This document shows, piece by piece, positions 9,901 to 22,998 of a stretch of DNA of 64,000 nt. Below the pieces are notes generated by a model that ran no database searches, was not told the origin of the DNA, and saw only the letters and a list, made by a program, of their open reading frames with translations. The translations under genes were made by a program, and so were the position numbers. Origin of the DNA: Larus michahellis (lineage: Eukaryota > Chordata > Aves > Charadriiformes > Laridae); contig NC_133897.1 of assembly GCF_964199755.1 (NCBI RefSeq), positions 124,264,125-124,328,124 on the forward strand. The letters are read 5' to 3'. Numbering within the stretch: the first letter of the stretch is position 1; each line of letters begins with the position of its first letter.

Positions 9901-11718
9901 GGACTGTTAAGCACATTTTGCCTGGACCTGCCATGGAGCCCACGGAAGGCAGCACCGTGAGGTTCAGAGGAACCCCCAGGAGGCACTGAGCCCAGTGGAG
10001 CATACCAAAAATAGCTCTGGAGGTTTATTGATGCGGGTGACGACTTCATCCTGGAAGGGGTAAAAGCACAAGTAACTCACACCTACAGTGTAGCTCTTGC
10101 AATTCGTAAGCCTCCTGCATTTCAAAGGAAAGTGTGAAGTTGTTAATATAAGGAAAAAGAATATGATGAGTTTCCAATAGGCAGTTAAATGTACAACATA
10201 TCACGCTTCAGTCTTACCCTTTGCTTTTGTATTTCCCTCTTAGTGCCAGCTGGTATATCCTGGGAAAGTAGAGAAGTGGTGTAACTTTTGGAAGAAGAAA
10301 AGATTTAATAGAGCTAGAAGGTGAAGAGGACCTCAACTGTGATTAAGTTGGATGTCAGAGAGGAATAAGTCCAAAATTAACAGAGTGGAGAGAAACAGTT
10401 AGAAAATGGTACTCCTTCCCATTGCCCCAACACATATGCCTTCAAAAATTTTTTGGAACACATTTTTAGGATACCTTTTCTTTCATGTTTTGCTCATCCT
10501 TCCAAATGCTCACCTGAACTATCAGCAGAAATGGAAGCAAATTTAAAGAAGGACCATTATGATATCACATCAAGTTCCAGTCTCGTAGGCTTAAAGTTCA
10601 ATGAGTCAAAATAATTTTTGCATCTTGAAAAGTTTTTCCAATTTAAGTAAAAATTCTCCACATTTTGAAGGTTTTGCAAACTTTCAGCTTTTCTAAAATC
10701 AGTAACTTTAAGCCAGAGTTATCAAGTACAGTTCTGTAATAGGATCTAAGCTTGTGAGATTCAAACAGATTAAAAAACAGGTTTGCTTTTAGGACATATT
10801 ACAGAACTAAGTGTTCCGCCATGTTTTGGTCAATTCAGGTTTGTAATTCCAGTTTAAGCCTATTAAAGAGATGATGACTGAACCACAAAAGTCTGATTCA
10901 GTCTGAACTTTCCAATAAGTCAAGGAGCTTTGAAGTGGGTATTTTAGAGGTCTAAGCCCATCTCTAATTTTGAGATACATATATAAAAAATAATGTTCAT
11001 GGCAAAGAAACTTGCATTTATTAATAAGACGCAAAATAGTTCCTTTTGGATCAAGTAGTTCAAACAAGGCTGGCTTCTGTGTGCTCTCTTCTTCACACCT
11101 GTGTAATTTCACAGGCTTAAGAGGGTTCATTTTAGAGTCAATTTAGCCCATAATGAAGAAACCTGGTCATAGTTCAATTTTCCAACATTGTTTCTACATG
11201 AAGATATTTTAACAATGGGCCAAATTCCCCTGTCATTCCCATCTGTAGTATCTCCATTGGCTACAGCTGAGCTATTTCAGATTTACTCAAGCAGAACTGA
11301 GATGAGATTCTAGTCCAATAAATATAACTCTGTTTATGTGCGTAGTACTGTGACAAGTATTCATTAAACAGAAGTGTGTTACAGCCCAGCTAAAGCTATT
11401 ACACCCTGGAAAGCAATGCTTTCTGCATCGTATTACGTTTTCCTGACCTTCCAGTATGCCACTGGAGAGGAACAAAAGATTTGAAAACGCTGACCTTGGG
11501 ACCCAGGGAGTGAGGCGAGGGCTCGCACAAGCGTTAGGCGGTTGGAAAGAGCCATCTGCTGGGCAACAGCCGCAGCCGGCTGGAGGCTGCTCTCCGCAGC
11601 CAGACCTGGACCAGCCGCCCCACCGTGTGGCCAGCCGGTGAACTGGGGATGCTGGGAGGCCTCTGGGATGCACCGCGGGCAGGCAGCTACCGCCGCCGCG
11701 CTGATGGTGGGAGGCGGG

Positions 11719-11742
11719 TGTGTGTGTGTGTGTGTGTGTGTG
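11719..11742. repeat. (TG)12 dinucleotide microsatellite
   Basis: Twelve perfect TG units. The repeat explains the apparent VCVCVC peptides in nearby open frames, which are not genes. Confidence 0.95.
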
Positions 11743-14700
11743 CTGGTGGGGACACCGGGAGGAGAAGCAGCGGGGTGATGGAAACGGTCAAGAAATGGCT
11801 ATATCACCCCCCGGATTTTTAAATATGGCTGAGATCTATGACTTTGTGGGATTTTTTTTTGGTCATTATTCTTTGTTGCCTACAGCAAACCAAGACATGA
11901 AGGCATCAGCTGAGATTTCCTGCTCTGGGGAATGCATGTCTCTGTGTGTGTGTTTATATGACAGAGATGTACATTTGTTTGCCATGTATTCTACATATAT
12001 ATTTACAATGTATTTATGTATCTCTATATACATCTGTTTGTACGTATTCTGACATATGCTTGTGACCATATTTCAAACACCAACAATTCAACCACATGAC
12101 AAATATTTATGGGAGAGAAAGTGTCATTGTCCCTATTTTATAAATTAGTAACAACTGAAGCATGAAGAGATTAAGACGTAAATTTTTAAAGCCTTAGTTT
12201 TTAAGTGTATTTTTAATAAAGCCTTGAGGTGCCCTTCTCTCCAACAATCTATATTCCTGTCTCCTAATGCAGCACAAGTTCCTAAATCATTTCCTATGTG
12301 GCAATTGTTATTATACTTATTTACAGGGTTTTCTGACAATAAAGGATTATACAGAATATAATTTTTATTATAAAATTATAATTTATACTTACATGACCTT
12401 TATCCACAGCCTGCTGCATCTTGATAGTTTTTCACCTTTCATAGATTTCTTAAATACAATAAAAACTAGTCTGATACCTTTTTTAAAATTATCTGCTTGT
12501 CCCTTCACTCTAGTTGGTGGACTAGTGGACTTGGATTTGGCCATCTATGTTTTGCCTAGGTTTTACTTCTGATGTTCTCATACGAAATACTTCACACAAT
12601 GGTTGAAGTGTCAGAAGCCCATGGTACCACTCCTGAGCATGTCCTACCTTGCCAAATGTACCTTTGGGCTCCCCCTCATCTTGTTTTTTGACTGAGTGTC
12701 CTTGAGGTAGTGACGGCCTGCCAGAATCTGCAAATGTAAACCCCACCATCATACACTCTTTGATATTAGATTGAATTGGCTGGTAGCAACTTCCTACCTT
12801 TGGGACAGGTTTATGTATCTACATGACAGTTCCTCTTCTTTTTCACTTTTCCTACACACCTACATAACCAGCTATGTTACGTTTTTCTGATTTCTTCCTT
12901 TTAAAGCGCAGTTGTTTGTTGCCCAATAGGCACAGCTTGCTCACTCCCCTCGCCTTCAGGTGTGCTGGGTGCAGGAAGCGGCTGTCACCTTCAGGCATTC
13001 AGCTTTCACACCCCAGCCAGCCCTCGACTACGGTCTTGTGTCGGGAGCTCTATCGAGCAGCAATAACTGTGTGGGGCAGCATGCTGCGTGTTTTTCCTCT
13101 GCTGCTGAACTCAGTGCTCAGAAATATATGTAGTATATCTGCCAAAAAATGTAACTGACTCTCTTGGGCCGCTATGTTAGTGGATCAGTGAGTGTCTCCT
13201 TTTGTTTATTTATCAGTTACATATTTATTTGTTCAAAGGATTCAAACTCATGAGCTCTTTTCCACATCTATCCAGCTCTTGGCATCTCGGTGGCGTGCAC
13301 TGTAGTTGCACTGCTAACAGCTGGGACGCTTATCTTTGTGCTCCAAAATGAACAGATGATGTCACTCCATAAAGCTAGTATCTCTATTTCAGTATAAATT
13401 CATCATTTTGCTGTGGCAATAGAAGGTGAGAGCTGCTGGTTTTGCTTTAGCGTTACTCTGCTGTTTCACCCTGAGTCTAAGAACCTTCTGTAACCCCTGC
13501 TGCTCAAAACGATAGTGGTGCTACACGGCTGGTTCACCACCTGTATAGCTTAGTCTTCATTCCCTGATTTGCCATTATGTATTGCTTACACACTGGATCC
13601 CATGCAAGCGCTGTACTTGGCTATTCTTTTAATTTCTCACATTGACTTCAAGAACTTGGTCTTTCCATTTCTCGAGGTCTGCTTGGAAGTTCCCAGGACC
13701 CCAGAGATTTCTGATAGTGAAGATTTCTCTTCTGAGCTCCAGCTCCTTTGCATTCAGACCAGTACTCTGCTTCTGGCTCTGGTAGGCTTGATAAAGACAT
13801 CCTGCACTATCTTCTGCTATCGCCTTAGACAATAACCATTGCCAGCTGCAGGCCTGATGTCTGAAACTCCTGGTTTGTCTTTATCTGTTATCGCTGGAAC
13901 AGCTTTGAGGGCAGGCTGATGTCTGGTGCCTTTTATTTTTTTCCTTCAGTGGTACCTGGCAAAAGGCATAGCGCAGATTGTCAGGGGGCTGGGTGATTCA
14001 GCATGCCAGAACCTATTTTCTACATTGCAATCAGAGACCTTTTTAGTCCCAGACAAACCAAGCAGTATATCTTCAGGATTACCACATAGTGACTGCTTTG
14101 CGGGGCTCTGTTCCCTGATGGGAGGTTTCCCAAACATTCAAGACATTCTTGAGGCCTTTTCACCACCTTAAAAATGCTAAAGGCTGCAAAAATGAAAAGG
14201 CACAGCTGCCAACTCTGGTTTCCTTGAGGCTGACGGTGTCTGGGCTTTCTGGTCTCCCCAGTTCCTTCCTCAGCAGCTCCACCAGGCCTGAGGGATGTCT
14301 GCACTTCAGGTTTCTCACCAGCTCTTGTGACAGCCTTCAGCTGACTACAGCATGTGCTAGAGGAGTTGATCCCCTTACAGGATGTCTCTGTTAGGCTGCT
14401 AGAGAGGGCACAGAGTGACTATTATCTTTTCCTTTCATGGTGAGGACAGTCAGACGTCATATTTCAAGAAAACTGGTGGCTTGCTTTAGTAATGTTCCCT
14501 GGCAATGGTGCCACCTTTGCATCAACTACTGTACATTTCAAGTGACAGTAGCTTTGATCATTTTGGTTTTTTAATTTCTGTGTTAACAGCCCGTGTCTGC
14601 CCGCTGGCTTCAAAACTGTTTTATTGCGTGTTGCCAGCACTTGGCCACGCTTCTTCACCCTCATGTTGTGCTGCCTCTTGGTACCAGTGGGAGTGAGCTG

Positions 14701-17700
14701 TAGCTGTCTCTGCACATTGGCTAGAACTGGATCCATCGCTGTTGATCCTAAAGTCCAGTTATAGCTATATATAGAGACATTTATGCAGGATTAATATTTC
14801 CTTCAGTAATTGCCTCTGTAAGGTGGTATGAAGTGCACCATGAATAGGTTTCTAGGAAGACAATTTTTATGCCTCCAATGCTACATGAAAATGCCAGCAA
14901 TCTCAATTTTGTGGTACAAGTATCTCATTCTGCTTCCTTTTGGGGCATATAAAAGCAGCATTTCTCTACAGTCTTGCTCTATTTAATACCGGTCGTTCTG
15001 CCACAGTGCTGCGACCTGGTAGTGTGGTCTCACCAGCATCTCACCAGCCTTCCCCACAGAGGCTGCTGGGGATTCACCCTCATTCCCTCACCTCTGCTCA
15101 GATTGCATTTTGGCTCCCCGCATGTCCCTGCTTGTGGGTAGCATGTATCAAGAAGCCCGGCTTCAGGCTGTACTGCCTTTTATAACACTGTTTTATAACA
15201 CTATAATAACACTGAGAAGATTGCATTGCCACAGGTACGTTGTAGATGTATAGATATATATATGTATGTTACTACATGGAAGAGGTTAGAGACTGCCGTG
15301 ATGCTTAGCATCACAGCTGTCTCAGGTCTTCATGTGTACACTGATCTTTTTTCTGTAAAACAGGGTGGCTACAGCTAAAATACCTATTAGAAACAGTCTT
15401 GCAAAATGCTGAATGATGCCTAGGCCTTAGCTGGGAGGATGCTAATGCTTATAGTCCAAAGTCTTGCTGGGAAAACATGAAAAATGAAGCACTGTAGACA
15501 TTTGTAATCCTGTGCCTTGGCTCTGTTTCATCTGCTAATCCAGGCATATCTTACATTCCTGAAATCAGCCTGATTCTTCATTGAAGGAAATATTTGCCAA
15601 GATGTTGAATGCCGGTATTAAAACAGGACAAATCTCTCCAGTGCCTCATCTACACCCTTCTTTATAAAAGTTCTTTTCCTCCTAACAAGTTACATTACAT
15701 TGTGTATTAGGTCCTAACATGTATCTGTTCAGGAGGGGAAAGAGAAAAAAAATGATGTACTGAACCCAAATTATGCTGTAATTTTACTATGCGTAATTTC
15801 AAAACTTCTAAATCAGCCAGTGAATTTCTAAAATTCAGGTTGTAGATTTTTCCACTGCTACCCCTGCTCTTTAAAACTTCATGTCAGCTTCATTTACTCA
15901 TTATGAAGCATCTGTCTCAATTTATTTTGTATCAGTTTGGTCCTAGCCTCTCATCCATTGCTATTCTCCTATCCTCTTACCCACACCGCTATTGAAAAAG
16001 CTCTAGGTACTTAGTAAATAACTTCAAGACGACTTAGATATTCATGACATCTGGGAAAAAACTGCCTTTGATCCCAAATATCTCACTGTTCCTCATGGCA
16101 GATGTGATAGAGGCAGGTGATAAACTGAAAATGCCGAGTCCTACATTACAAGCATCACCAGGAGGAATAACGAGTAACCAGTATGACCAGCTGACAGCTT
16201 TTGAAGTGGAAGCAATAAAGACTTGCAAGAGGAGGTGACCTGTTGCAAAATCACAACGAAGAAGCATTCTGTGGCTGGGTCCTATTTCGGTAAAGAAAAC
16301 AAAAATGTAGTGGGGACACTATATATGTGATAACCTATATTGCAAGTGGAGAGATGTTTGAACTTTAGAAGAGTCACATCCTTAAGACTCTAAAGATTAC
16401 CTTACATTCTTTTTGCTCAAGATAGAGCAGGAGTCCAAACAGGAGGATTTCAAGATGAAAGGTAACTCTGTGGTTAAGGCTTGATTCACTTCACCCTGAG
16501 AGACATGTTTCATGATTCTTCATCCTGAGAAACAAGTCCCAGTTCTGCAGCAGACTACTACTGTTTGTGTTTCAGCTGCTGTTTCTCATTTCTAAAATGG
16601 GTCTTATGGCACTTCCCTATCTTCTAAGAAGGTCTCAGGACCACTGCTTCAAAGAACAGGCAATATTAATGAGGAGATTAGTAGTGCCTTGGAGTGGACT
16701 GAAGTCTGGAAGAAAATTCAAAGCCAGAGGAGGCCGATGACAAGGGAACAGAGGGAGGAGGAGGAGGCAGGCACAGCTGGAATGTATGCCCTGAAATTCC
16801 TTCAAGGCTGCGTCATTTCCCGTCCCAGAAGCAAAAGGTGGTGCCATGTTACTCTGTGTTTGTCCTCCCTCCTCAGTTCAGCCATTCTGCTCCTGTACCT
16901 TTTGTGCACGTGTCCTTATCGTTTTGCAGAGTAAATCTCTGAGGTACCATTTTGAGAGATTGTGTGCTGGATGAGAAAAAATCTCAAGCTGGAGCTCAGG
17001 CTTTTCATTTCTCTGCCTCCTGGTGAAGCAGAGATATGAATGAATTGCTCCTGTCATGTGTTATTGCATAATTCATGAGTTGAAATAACTATGAAATGCT
17101 TTGCTGAAATTTTAAAGATCAGCAGAGAAAACGTGCATTGCAAAATCTAGTTTAGAGCATTGACAAACATAGAATGTAGAAAAAAGAGGTCTTCAGGGCC
17201 TGTGGATGATAACACTGGCTATACTAGCTGCTAGAAATTGCTCATTTCAGGCAATTACCTATTTTGAAATTGCCTAATCCCCAGTTTATTTATTCACACG
17301 CAGAGTAGATTGCTTTGATGTGAAGTTCAGGCTTTTTCAGTGACTTGAGCAGGCTACAGAGGCTGCTCCTTGAGGAGGTGAAAGGGAACTTGGCCTTAAG
17401 TTTAACTTGATCTGTGCCCCTGTCAGCAGTGACTGCCAAATTACCTACGCTCCACACAGTGATTTTTCTCACTCGATCACTTTTTCCTTATGGAATGAAA
17501 TGAGGTACCCAAAATAACCTTGAGGTCTAAGGCATTTTTTTTTTTTTAAAAAAACCCCAACTAATAAAATGAGCTAATACTGAAACAGCTTCAAAGCCTA
17601 CTGAAAGTCAGACTGAATGGTATAGCATGTAAAAGCAAATATCTGCTGTTCTACGCAGCTCCCAGCTACCGCATGGGTTTGATGTACATATCAGATATTG

Positions 17701-20700
17701 CTTTACAGTTTATTGTTTGTGGACTACTTAGTTGCTTATGCAGCCTTTTTGCTGGGGATTCTTTGTGGAATGTATAATGATGAGAAAGCTTTGTGAAAGA
17801 GAGTCAGATAAAAAGAGAGGAGCATAGTTGTGAGAAGAAAGAATAAGCAAACCAAATAAATGTCAGGTATTGATTTCTCCGATCATGCAAAGCCTTTGAA
17901 AAATATGGAGTCTTTTCAGATGGCAGAGAAGTCCTTTCAATTCTACTTCACTGACCTCTAAGTGCCAGCATAGTGCTGTGGTAGATGACAGGACTCTGCC
18001 TTCTGAACCGCTTTAGGAGTGATGTTTCAATTCCTTCAGATTCTCCCTGAACATCACACTTCAAAAATTCCTTTTTATTCAAGCGTCTTTGCTAAGAACT
18101 TCCCATAGTTTTGCTATCCTAGACTATCATACACTTTTCTTACGCATTTCCTTGGTTCTTTACCTTCTTTTTTTCCTTCAGGAATGCGTACAAGTTTTCA
18201 CATATGAAAAAGATGACAAAAGAATGTGCAGCGCTGTGCAAATTACTAAAACCTGTCTTAACCACTTAGGTGACCTTCCTTTGCCAGAGTAGCCAGGTAT
18301 ATCTGCAATGTGATGGGAGAAGGATGCAGCAGGACAGCTTAGGGCTATTTTGTATATGCCTGGCAATAATGTTGAACACGTGCAGTAAATGACTAAATCT
18401 GGCATTTCTGAGAAGTATGGTGCATGACTGTGCCAGCACAGCCCAGCTGATCTGCACGTGCACTGCAGAAATATCCAGGAGTGGCAGATGTATTGCGCAA
18501 TTTGTCCTTCACCAGCCTGGAGGTCACCCATAACTGTAGAGTCCTCAGATTTCATCCAGACACACCTTCCTTTTGAGAAAAGAGGCTGTATCTGAGGGGA
18601 GCCCATGACTTCTGGTAGGCAGGGATGGGAAATCAGCAGCCTCCTTTTTAGCGATGGAGTACTGAGGCACAGGAGCTAAAAAAACACACTCAAATACATA
18701 AAAAAACCCAACCGTGTAGGAGTGGAGAAGGTCTATCGACAACAAGACTAATTATGGAACAATCTTTCCTTTTCTCAGCATTGTTTTAAGCCTTCGCTGA
18801 AAGAAGACAATTCCATCAGCAGGCCTTTGATCCATGAGCAAGGGGAAAGTCCCCAAGTACAAAGGCAGCTGAGATGGGCAGTAACTGAATAGCACGTTTT
18901 GCTGTGAACCACATAATCAAGTTATTTCTTCAGTTACACGCAGTGTCAACTGATGTTATACCTCATGTCTTGTTAAAGTCTAGAGAAGTAAGCTGTCTGG
19001 AGAACCTGAGTAACATTTGAGAAGACATAATAACACAAAAGATCAAGGGGATTCACTGTTAAGTACTGTCAGGGATGTTAACAAAATTACCAGTGAAGAA
19101 GAAAAAATGAATCAATGATGAATAATCATGTACTATATCAGGTAAGTCAAGCCATTGTCTCTGCAGTAATTAACTGTTCCAATGATATGGGCTGGCAACG
19201 TAATGAAGAAGCAGCAGTGAACACACACTAATTACATTTGCTTTCAAATTCAACAGAAGCTGAACAGCTGTTGGGTGCAGTAGGTAAATTAAGTGCACTA
19301 GTCAGATCCAATTTTGAAGTGAATCCCTGATGATTAATGTGTAGGCTGAACATTTAAGGGCATGATTCAGCTAAAAAATGCTGTCATTTGGTGTCTTATT
19401 ACCTCTTGCTGCCTTGATCACACCTTCCCTCTACAGAAGCCCACATGGGAGGGTGTGTGTGTTTGTGTGTAGGGGGGTAAGGAAGAAGCAGCTGAGGAAA
19501 GTGGCTTCTGTTGTTCTCCTTGTAGGATTTTCTTCTCAGACACTCAACTGTGGGGAGCAGAAAGAGAGAACAGGATTTGTCCTCTCCTCCTGAGAAAACA
19601 GCTGCGGGGACAGTTTGTAAGGCTTACAGTTATAGCCTGTACCTGCAGCCTACTGGATTGGAGGTAAAGTAGGGCACTCATCAGAGAAAAGAGGTGTCCC
19701 AGTTCATCGCATTGCCTTAAAAGGCATTTTAAGCAGGAAAGGAAAATTTTAACTGTAATATGTTAACACATGAACTCTTCAGGAGCTGACTGAGTGGCTC
19801 CGTGGCCTACACCATTGCATGTTCCTAGCTTTTCTATTACAGAGCCAAGTGCTATACAAAGGACTGGGACCTTGGGTTGGAACAATAAATTATAACAATA
19901 CAAACTTTTCTTGCTGTGGTCCTGCTATGTCTGACAAATATATTCTGCATTCTGGTATTGCACATTCTTTCTACCCAGCTTGTAATGAGACATTGATGGT
20001 GTTTCATTTCTGCTGATTTATGCCATGCTCCACAAAACCACCCGATCTCAGGGTGTGATGTGGAAGGGGTTCACACTGGTCAGTAAAAGCTGAAGAATCA
20101 CCACAACTGCTGCTTCTCCATATAAAGGTTGAAAAGGCAAACAGAAATCAAGAGAAAACACATTTACTCTCAGCAAAGTGCCTTGTTAGAGAGAAACAAA
20201 TAGGATTTACTCATTTAAGGCCTTTGCTTATTTACATTCAGCTTCTAATAATGTATGAGGGCTGTTTTTCTTCTTCTATTCTTGAAACCCAAATAAAACC
20301 CATAGGAAAACACAAAGTGTAATGAATGGGATAATCTGTTATCGTTGTATTAGCAAAGGGACTTTCCTGGTGAGTGACATGTGACAAGTCATTGCCTTTT
20401 GTAATTTGAAGCTTAGGTCTTGGTCTGTCTCCATGCCTTGAGTAGCAAGTGCATTTCCTTTATCAATTTACTTCAGTCAGTGCCTCTTCTGTCTGACACA
20501 GTGCTAGATTCCCTTTGATCACTTAAAATATTATTTTAAAAGGAAAGAAGAATATGTCTGTTTGGTCAATGCTGTTTTTGAAAACGAATTAGTTGTGTAT
20601 AGAGATTTTTGTCTCAGGCCAGCACAGGGAATATTTAAGGAGTTACGTTCAACATTCTTGTCTGGATGCTACTTCCCTCAGAGCTCATCAGCAGTCCTGC

Positions 20701-22640
20701 TCTGAAGCATGACTTTGATTTAGGTGCATTTGTTAGCTGCATATAGATGAGAATTAGTTTTAGGATTATTAATGAGTCTAAAAAGACAGAATCATGGCAA
20801 TGAAAGACAGAAAACAGCCTGTCATCCTCCTTTCAATGAAAGATTGTATGGTTTCCAGAAATGAAGTAACTTGGGTGAGTCATATAATCACTATTCACAG
20901 GGTCAGATGCAAATTTATGGTCCTTAAGTCCTCTCTAAATGCAAATACGGGGTCTAGAATCAGTACTTTGCTAAAGAATCAGGTATTGGCAATTTCAGCA
21001 TGGACTGAAATAGGCTTAGTTAAAACACTATTAGTGGAACCAAGCTACATCTTTAAAACTGATCTCCTTGTCTTAAAATTATAGTTTCTCTGTCTAATAT
21101 CATAGAAGCACACAGAAAGCCAGGCATAAAGAAGTCACTACATGCAAAACTTCTTAGATCTCCCTTTTCTGGAAGCACAACATGAGTACAGGACAAAAGG
21201 TTATACAGATTTGCTCAGTAAATCCCATGTTGTAGTCAAGATATGAAAATGTGGTCTGCTAGGCAGCACTGAACCAAATCACATCCATCTCAAAAAATAA
21301 CTTACAGTTGCTTTGCAAGCCTCCTTGAAAGTTAAACTGAAGGTCTACAGAATTGATCACCAAGCACAATCACAGCAAAAACCAGAAACCACCTCCTCTG
21401 TGCTAAAATACAAATATGTGGTGGTGAACTGCCTCTGAGAGGTGTTCATGTGTTTGGGTGGTCGGAGAGAACAGACCTGGAATTAAGAAGGCTCTCTTGA
21501 CCTCTGGGTTATGATTCTTAGGTTGGGATCTCCACCTGAAAGCCAGTCCTTCACTGAAAAACAGGAAGAAAGTACCTCCACCCACAAAGTACACTACTTC
21601 TGTTATTTCTTATCTGTGACATAAATACGCTGAGAGTAATATTGGCAAGACAGACAGCTTAAAGCTAAGAGAGCGTGTGTGGAGGGCATGGAGGGAGACC
21701 AGAAGGGAGACGCACCTTCTTTTTCTTCCTTTACAGTTAGATAATTCACTCCATCGTTTTTTATTGAATCATCTTTGGATCGGTTACCTTTCAAGTCTGC
21801 CTTTAAAATATTTGTGTTATGTGGTTCCTCATTCCTCATCTATTATTATGTCTCAAAGTGTCATGAGGAAGGTATTCACCTAAATTGGTATAAGGCGTAT
21901 GTATCGTATCATACATTACTTATCATATCATTCAATAGTGAAAAAGAATAACAACTCTATGCCAAAAGAAAAGGCTTTACTGACATCTCAAAAACTCTTC
22001 CTTTAATCTTGCCATATCAACATTATTCATTAAGAGGAAAAGATTTCATGGAGATCAGGACGTAACACTTACAGCTTTGCATTGATGTACACAGAAAAGA
22101 TGGATACCAAGAGAAAACAAATGGAAATCAAGGAGAAGCATGTAGCATCTCTATGTCAGCAGAAATCCCTGTGCTTAACTTCCTTCTCAAGGGCTGGTCT
22201 TTTCTTAAGGAAGATAATGCAGTTTGTGAGGGGAAATGGCTATATCATATTGTCAAAAGCACAGCTATGCAATAGGCTCTGTTTGCATATACATACATAT
22301 ACTATCCTACTCGTTTCTATTAAAAACTAGTGACCTATTTTCACCCACTTGCATAATGTTTACCTTATGAAATCTACTACTAAAACTAATACTAAATCCA
22401 GCAATTTCTAAGTTAGACTGTAGATTCTCATTAGGTTTAAAATTTACATGCACGTCTTGATATTTTATCTCAAAATCCAAGTGAAAGGTTAGCTTAATGG
22501 CAAAAAATCCTTTTTGAAATAGTTAAAATATTCTCACATATAAATGTATCCCCTTCTCCCTCCCCACCAAAAATGTGCTTTGAGAATGAAACTGAAAAAA
22601 AGACAATCTGAAGGGAACTGAAAATAGACACTGGAAAAGA
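11743..22640. other. Gene-desert-like sequence, no supportable gene
   Basis: AT-rich throughout, with no recognised exon. Between about 12.9 and 14.75 kb the minus strand carries several short broken frames, the best being 14464-14736 (90 codons, basic N-terminal half), with no family I can name. There is a T13A7 run at 17535-17554 and a TG-rich patch at 19454-19472. Confidence 0.5.
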
Positions 22641-22998
22641 TTGAGAGGATTCTCATCAATGCTTATAAATATCTAAAGGGCAGGTGCCAAGAGGATGGGG
22701 CCAGGCTTTTTTCAGTGGTGCCCAGAGACAGGACAAGGGGCAATGGGCACAAATGGACACAGGAAATTCCATCTCAACATGAGGAGGAACTTCTTTACTT
22801 TGAGGGTGTCAGAGCACTGGAACAGGCTGCCCAGAGAGGTGGTGGAGTCTCCGTCTCTGGAGATATTCAAAACCCTCCTGGACGCGTTCCTGTCCAAGCT
22901 GCTCTAGGTGACCCTGCTTTGGCAGGGGGGTTGGACTAGGTGATCTCCAGAGGTCCCTTCCAACCCCTGCCATTCTGTGATTCTGTGATTCTGTGGTT
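22641..22998 (+). mobile_element. CR1 LINE 3' fragment
   Basis: The 3' end of a CR1 non-LTR retrotransposon. It begins in the conserved block before GTGCCCAGAGACAGG and encodes the ORF2 C-terminal motif [20 protein letters not shown] (frame at about 22695-22907). It ends GATGATCTCC-like / CCCTTCCAACC / CCATTCTGTGATTCTGTG, the short tandem octamers that mark CR1 3' ends. It is 5'-truncated, as most CR1 copies are. Confidence 0.95.

Larger units (their letters stand above)
6666..11717. other. Non-coding region upstream of SNAI2
   Basis: No supportable gene. Apart from the T tracts it has moderately GC-rich patches (7190-7330, 8240-8430, 9040-9240) with chance frames on both strands that show no family signature. 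Positions 8741-8855 resemble an old MITE-like amniote repeat (GTCTGATTCACC, CATAACACCGGAGTGATGC), by eye only. Proximal SNAI2 enhancers would be expected here but cannot be read from the sequence alone. Confidence 0.5.

Noticed and set aside
11542..12052. Frames containing VCVCVC repeats
   Set aside because: Produced by the TG microsatellite at 11719-11742.
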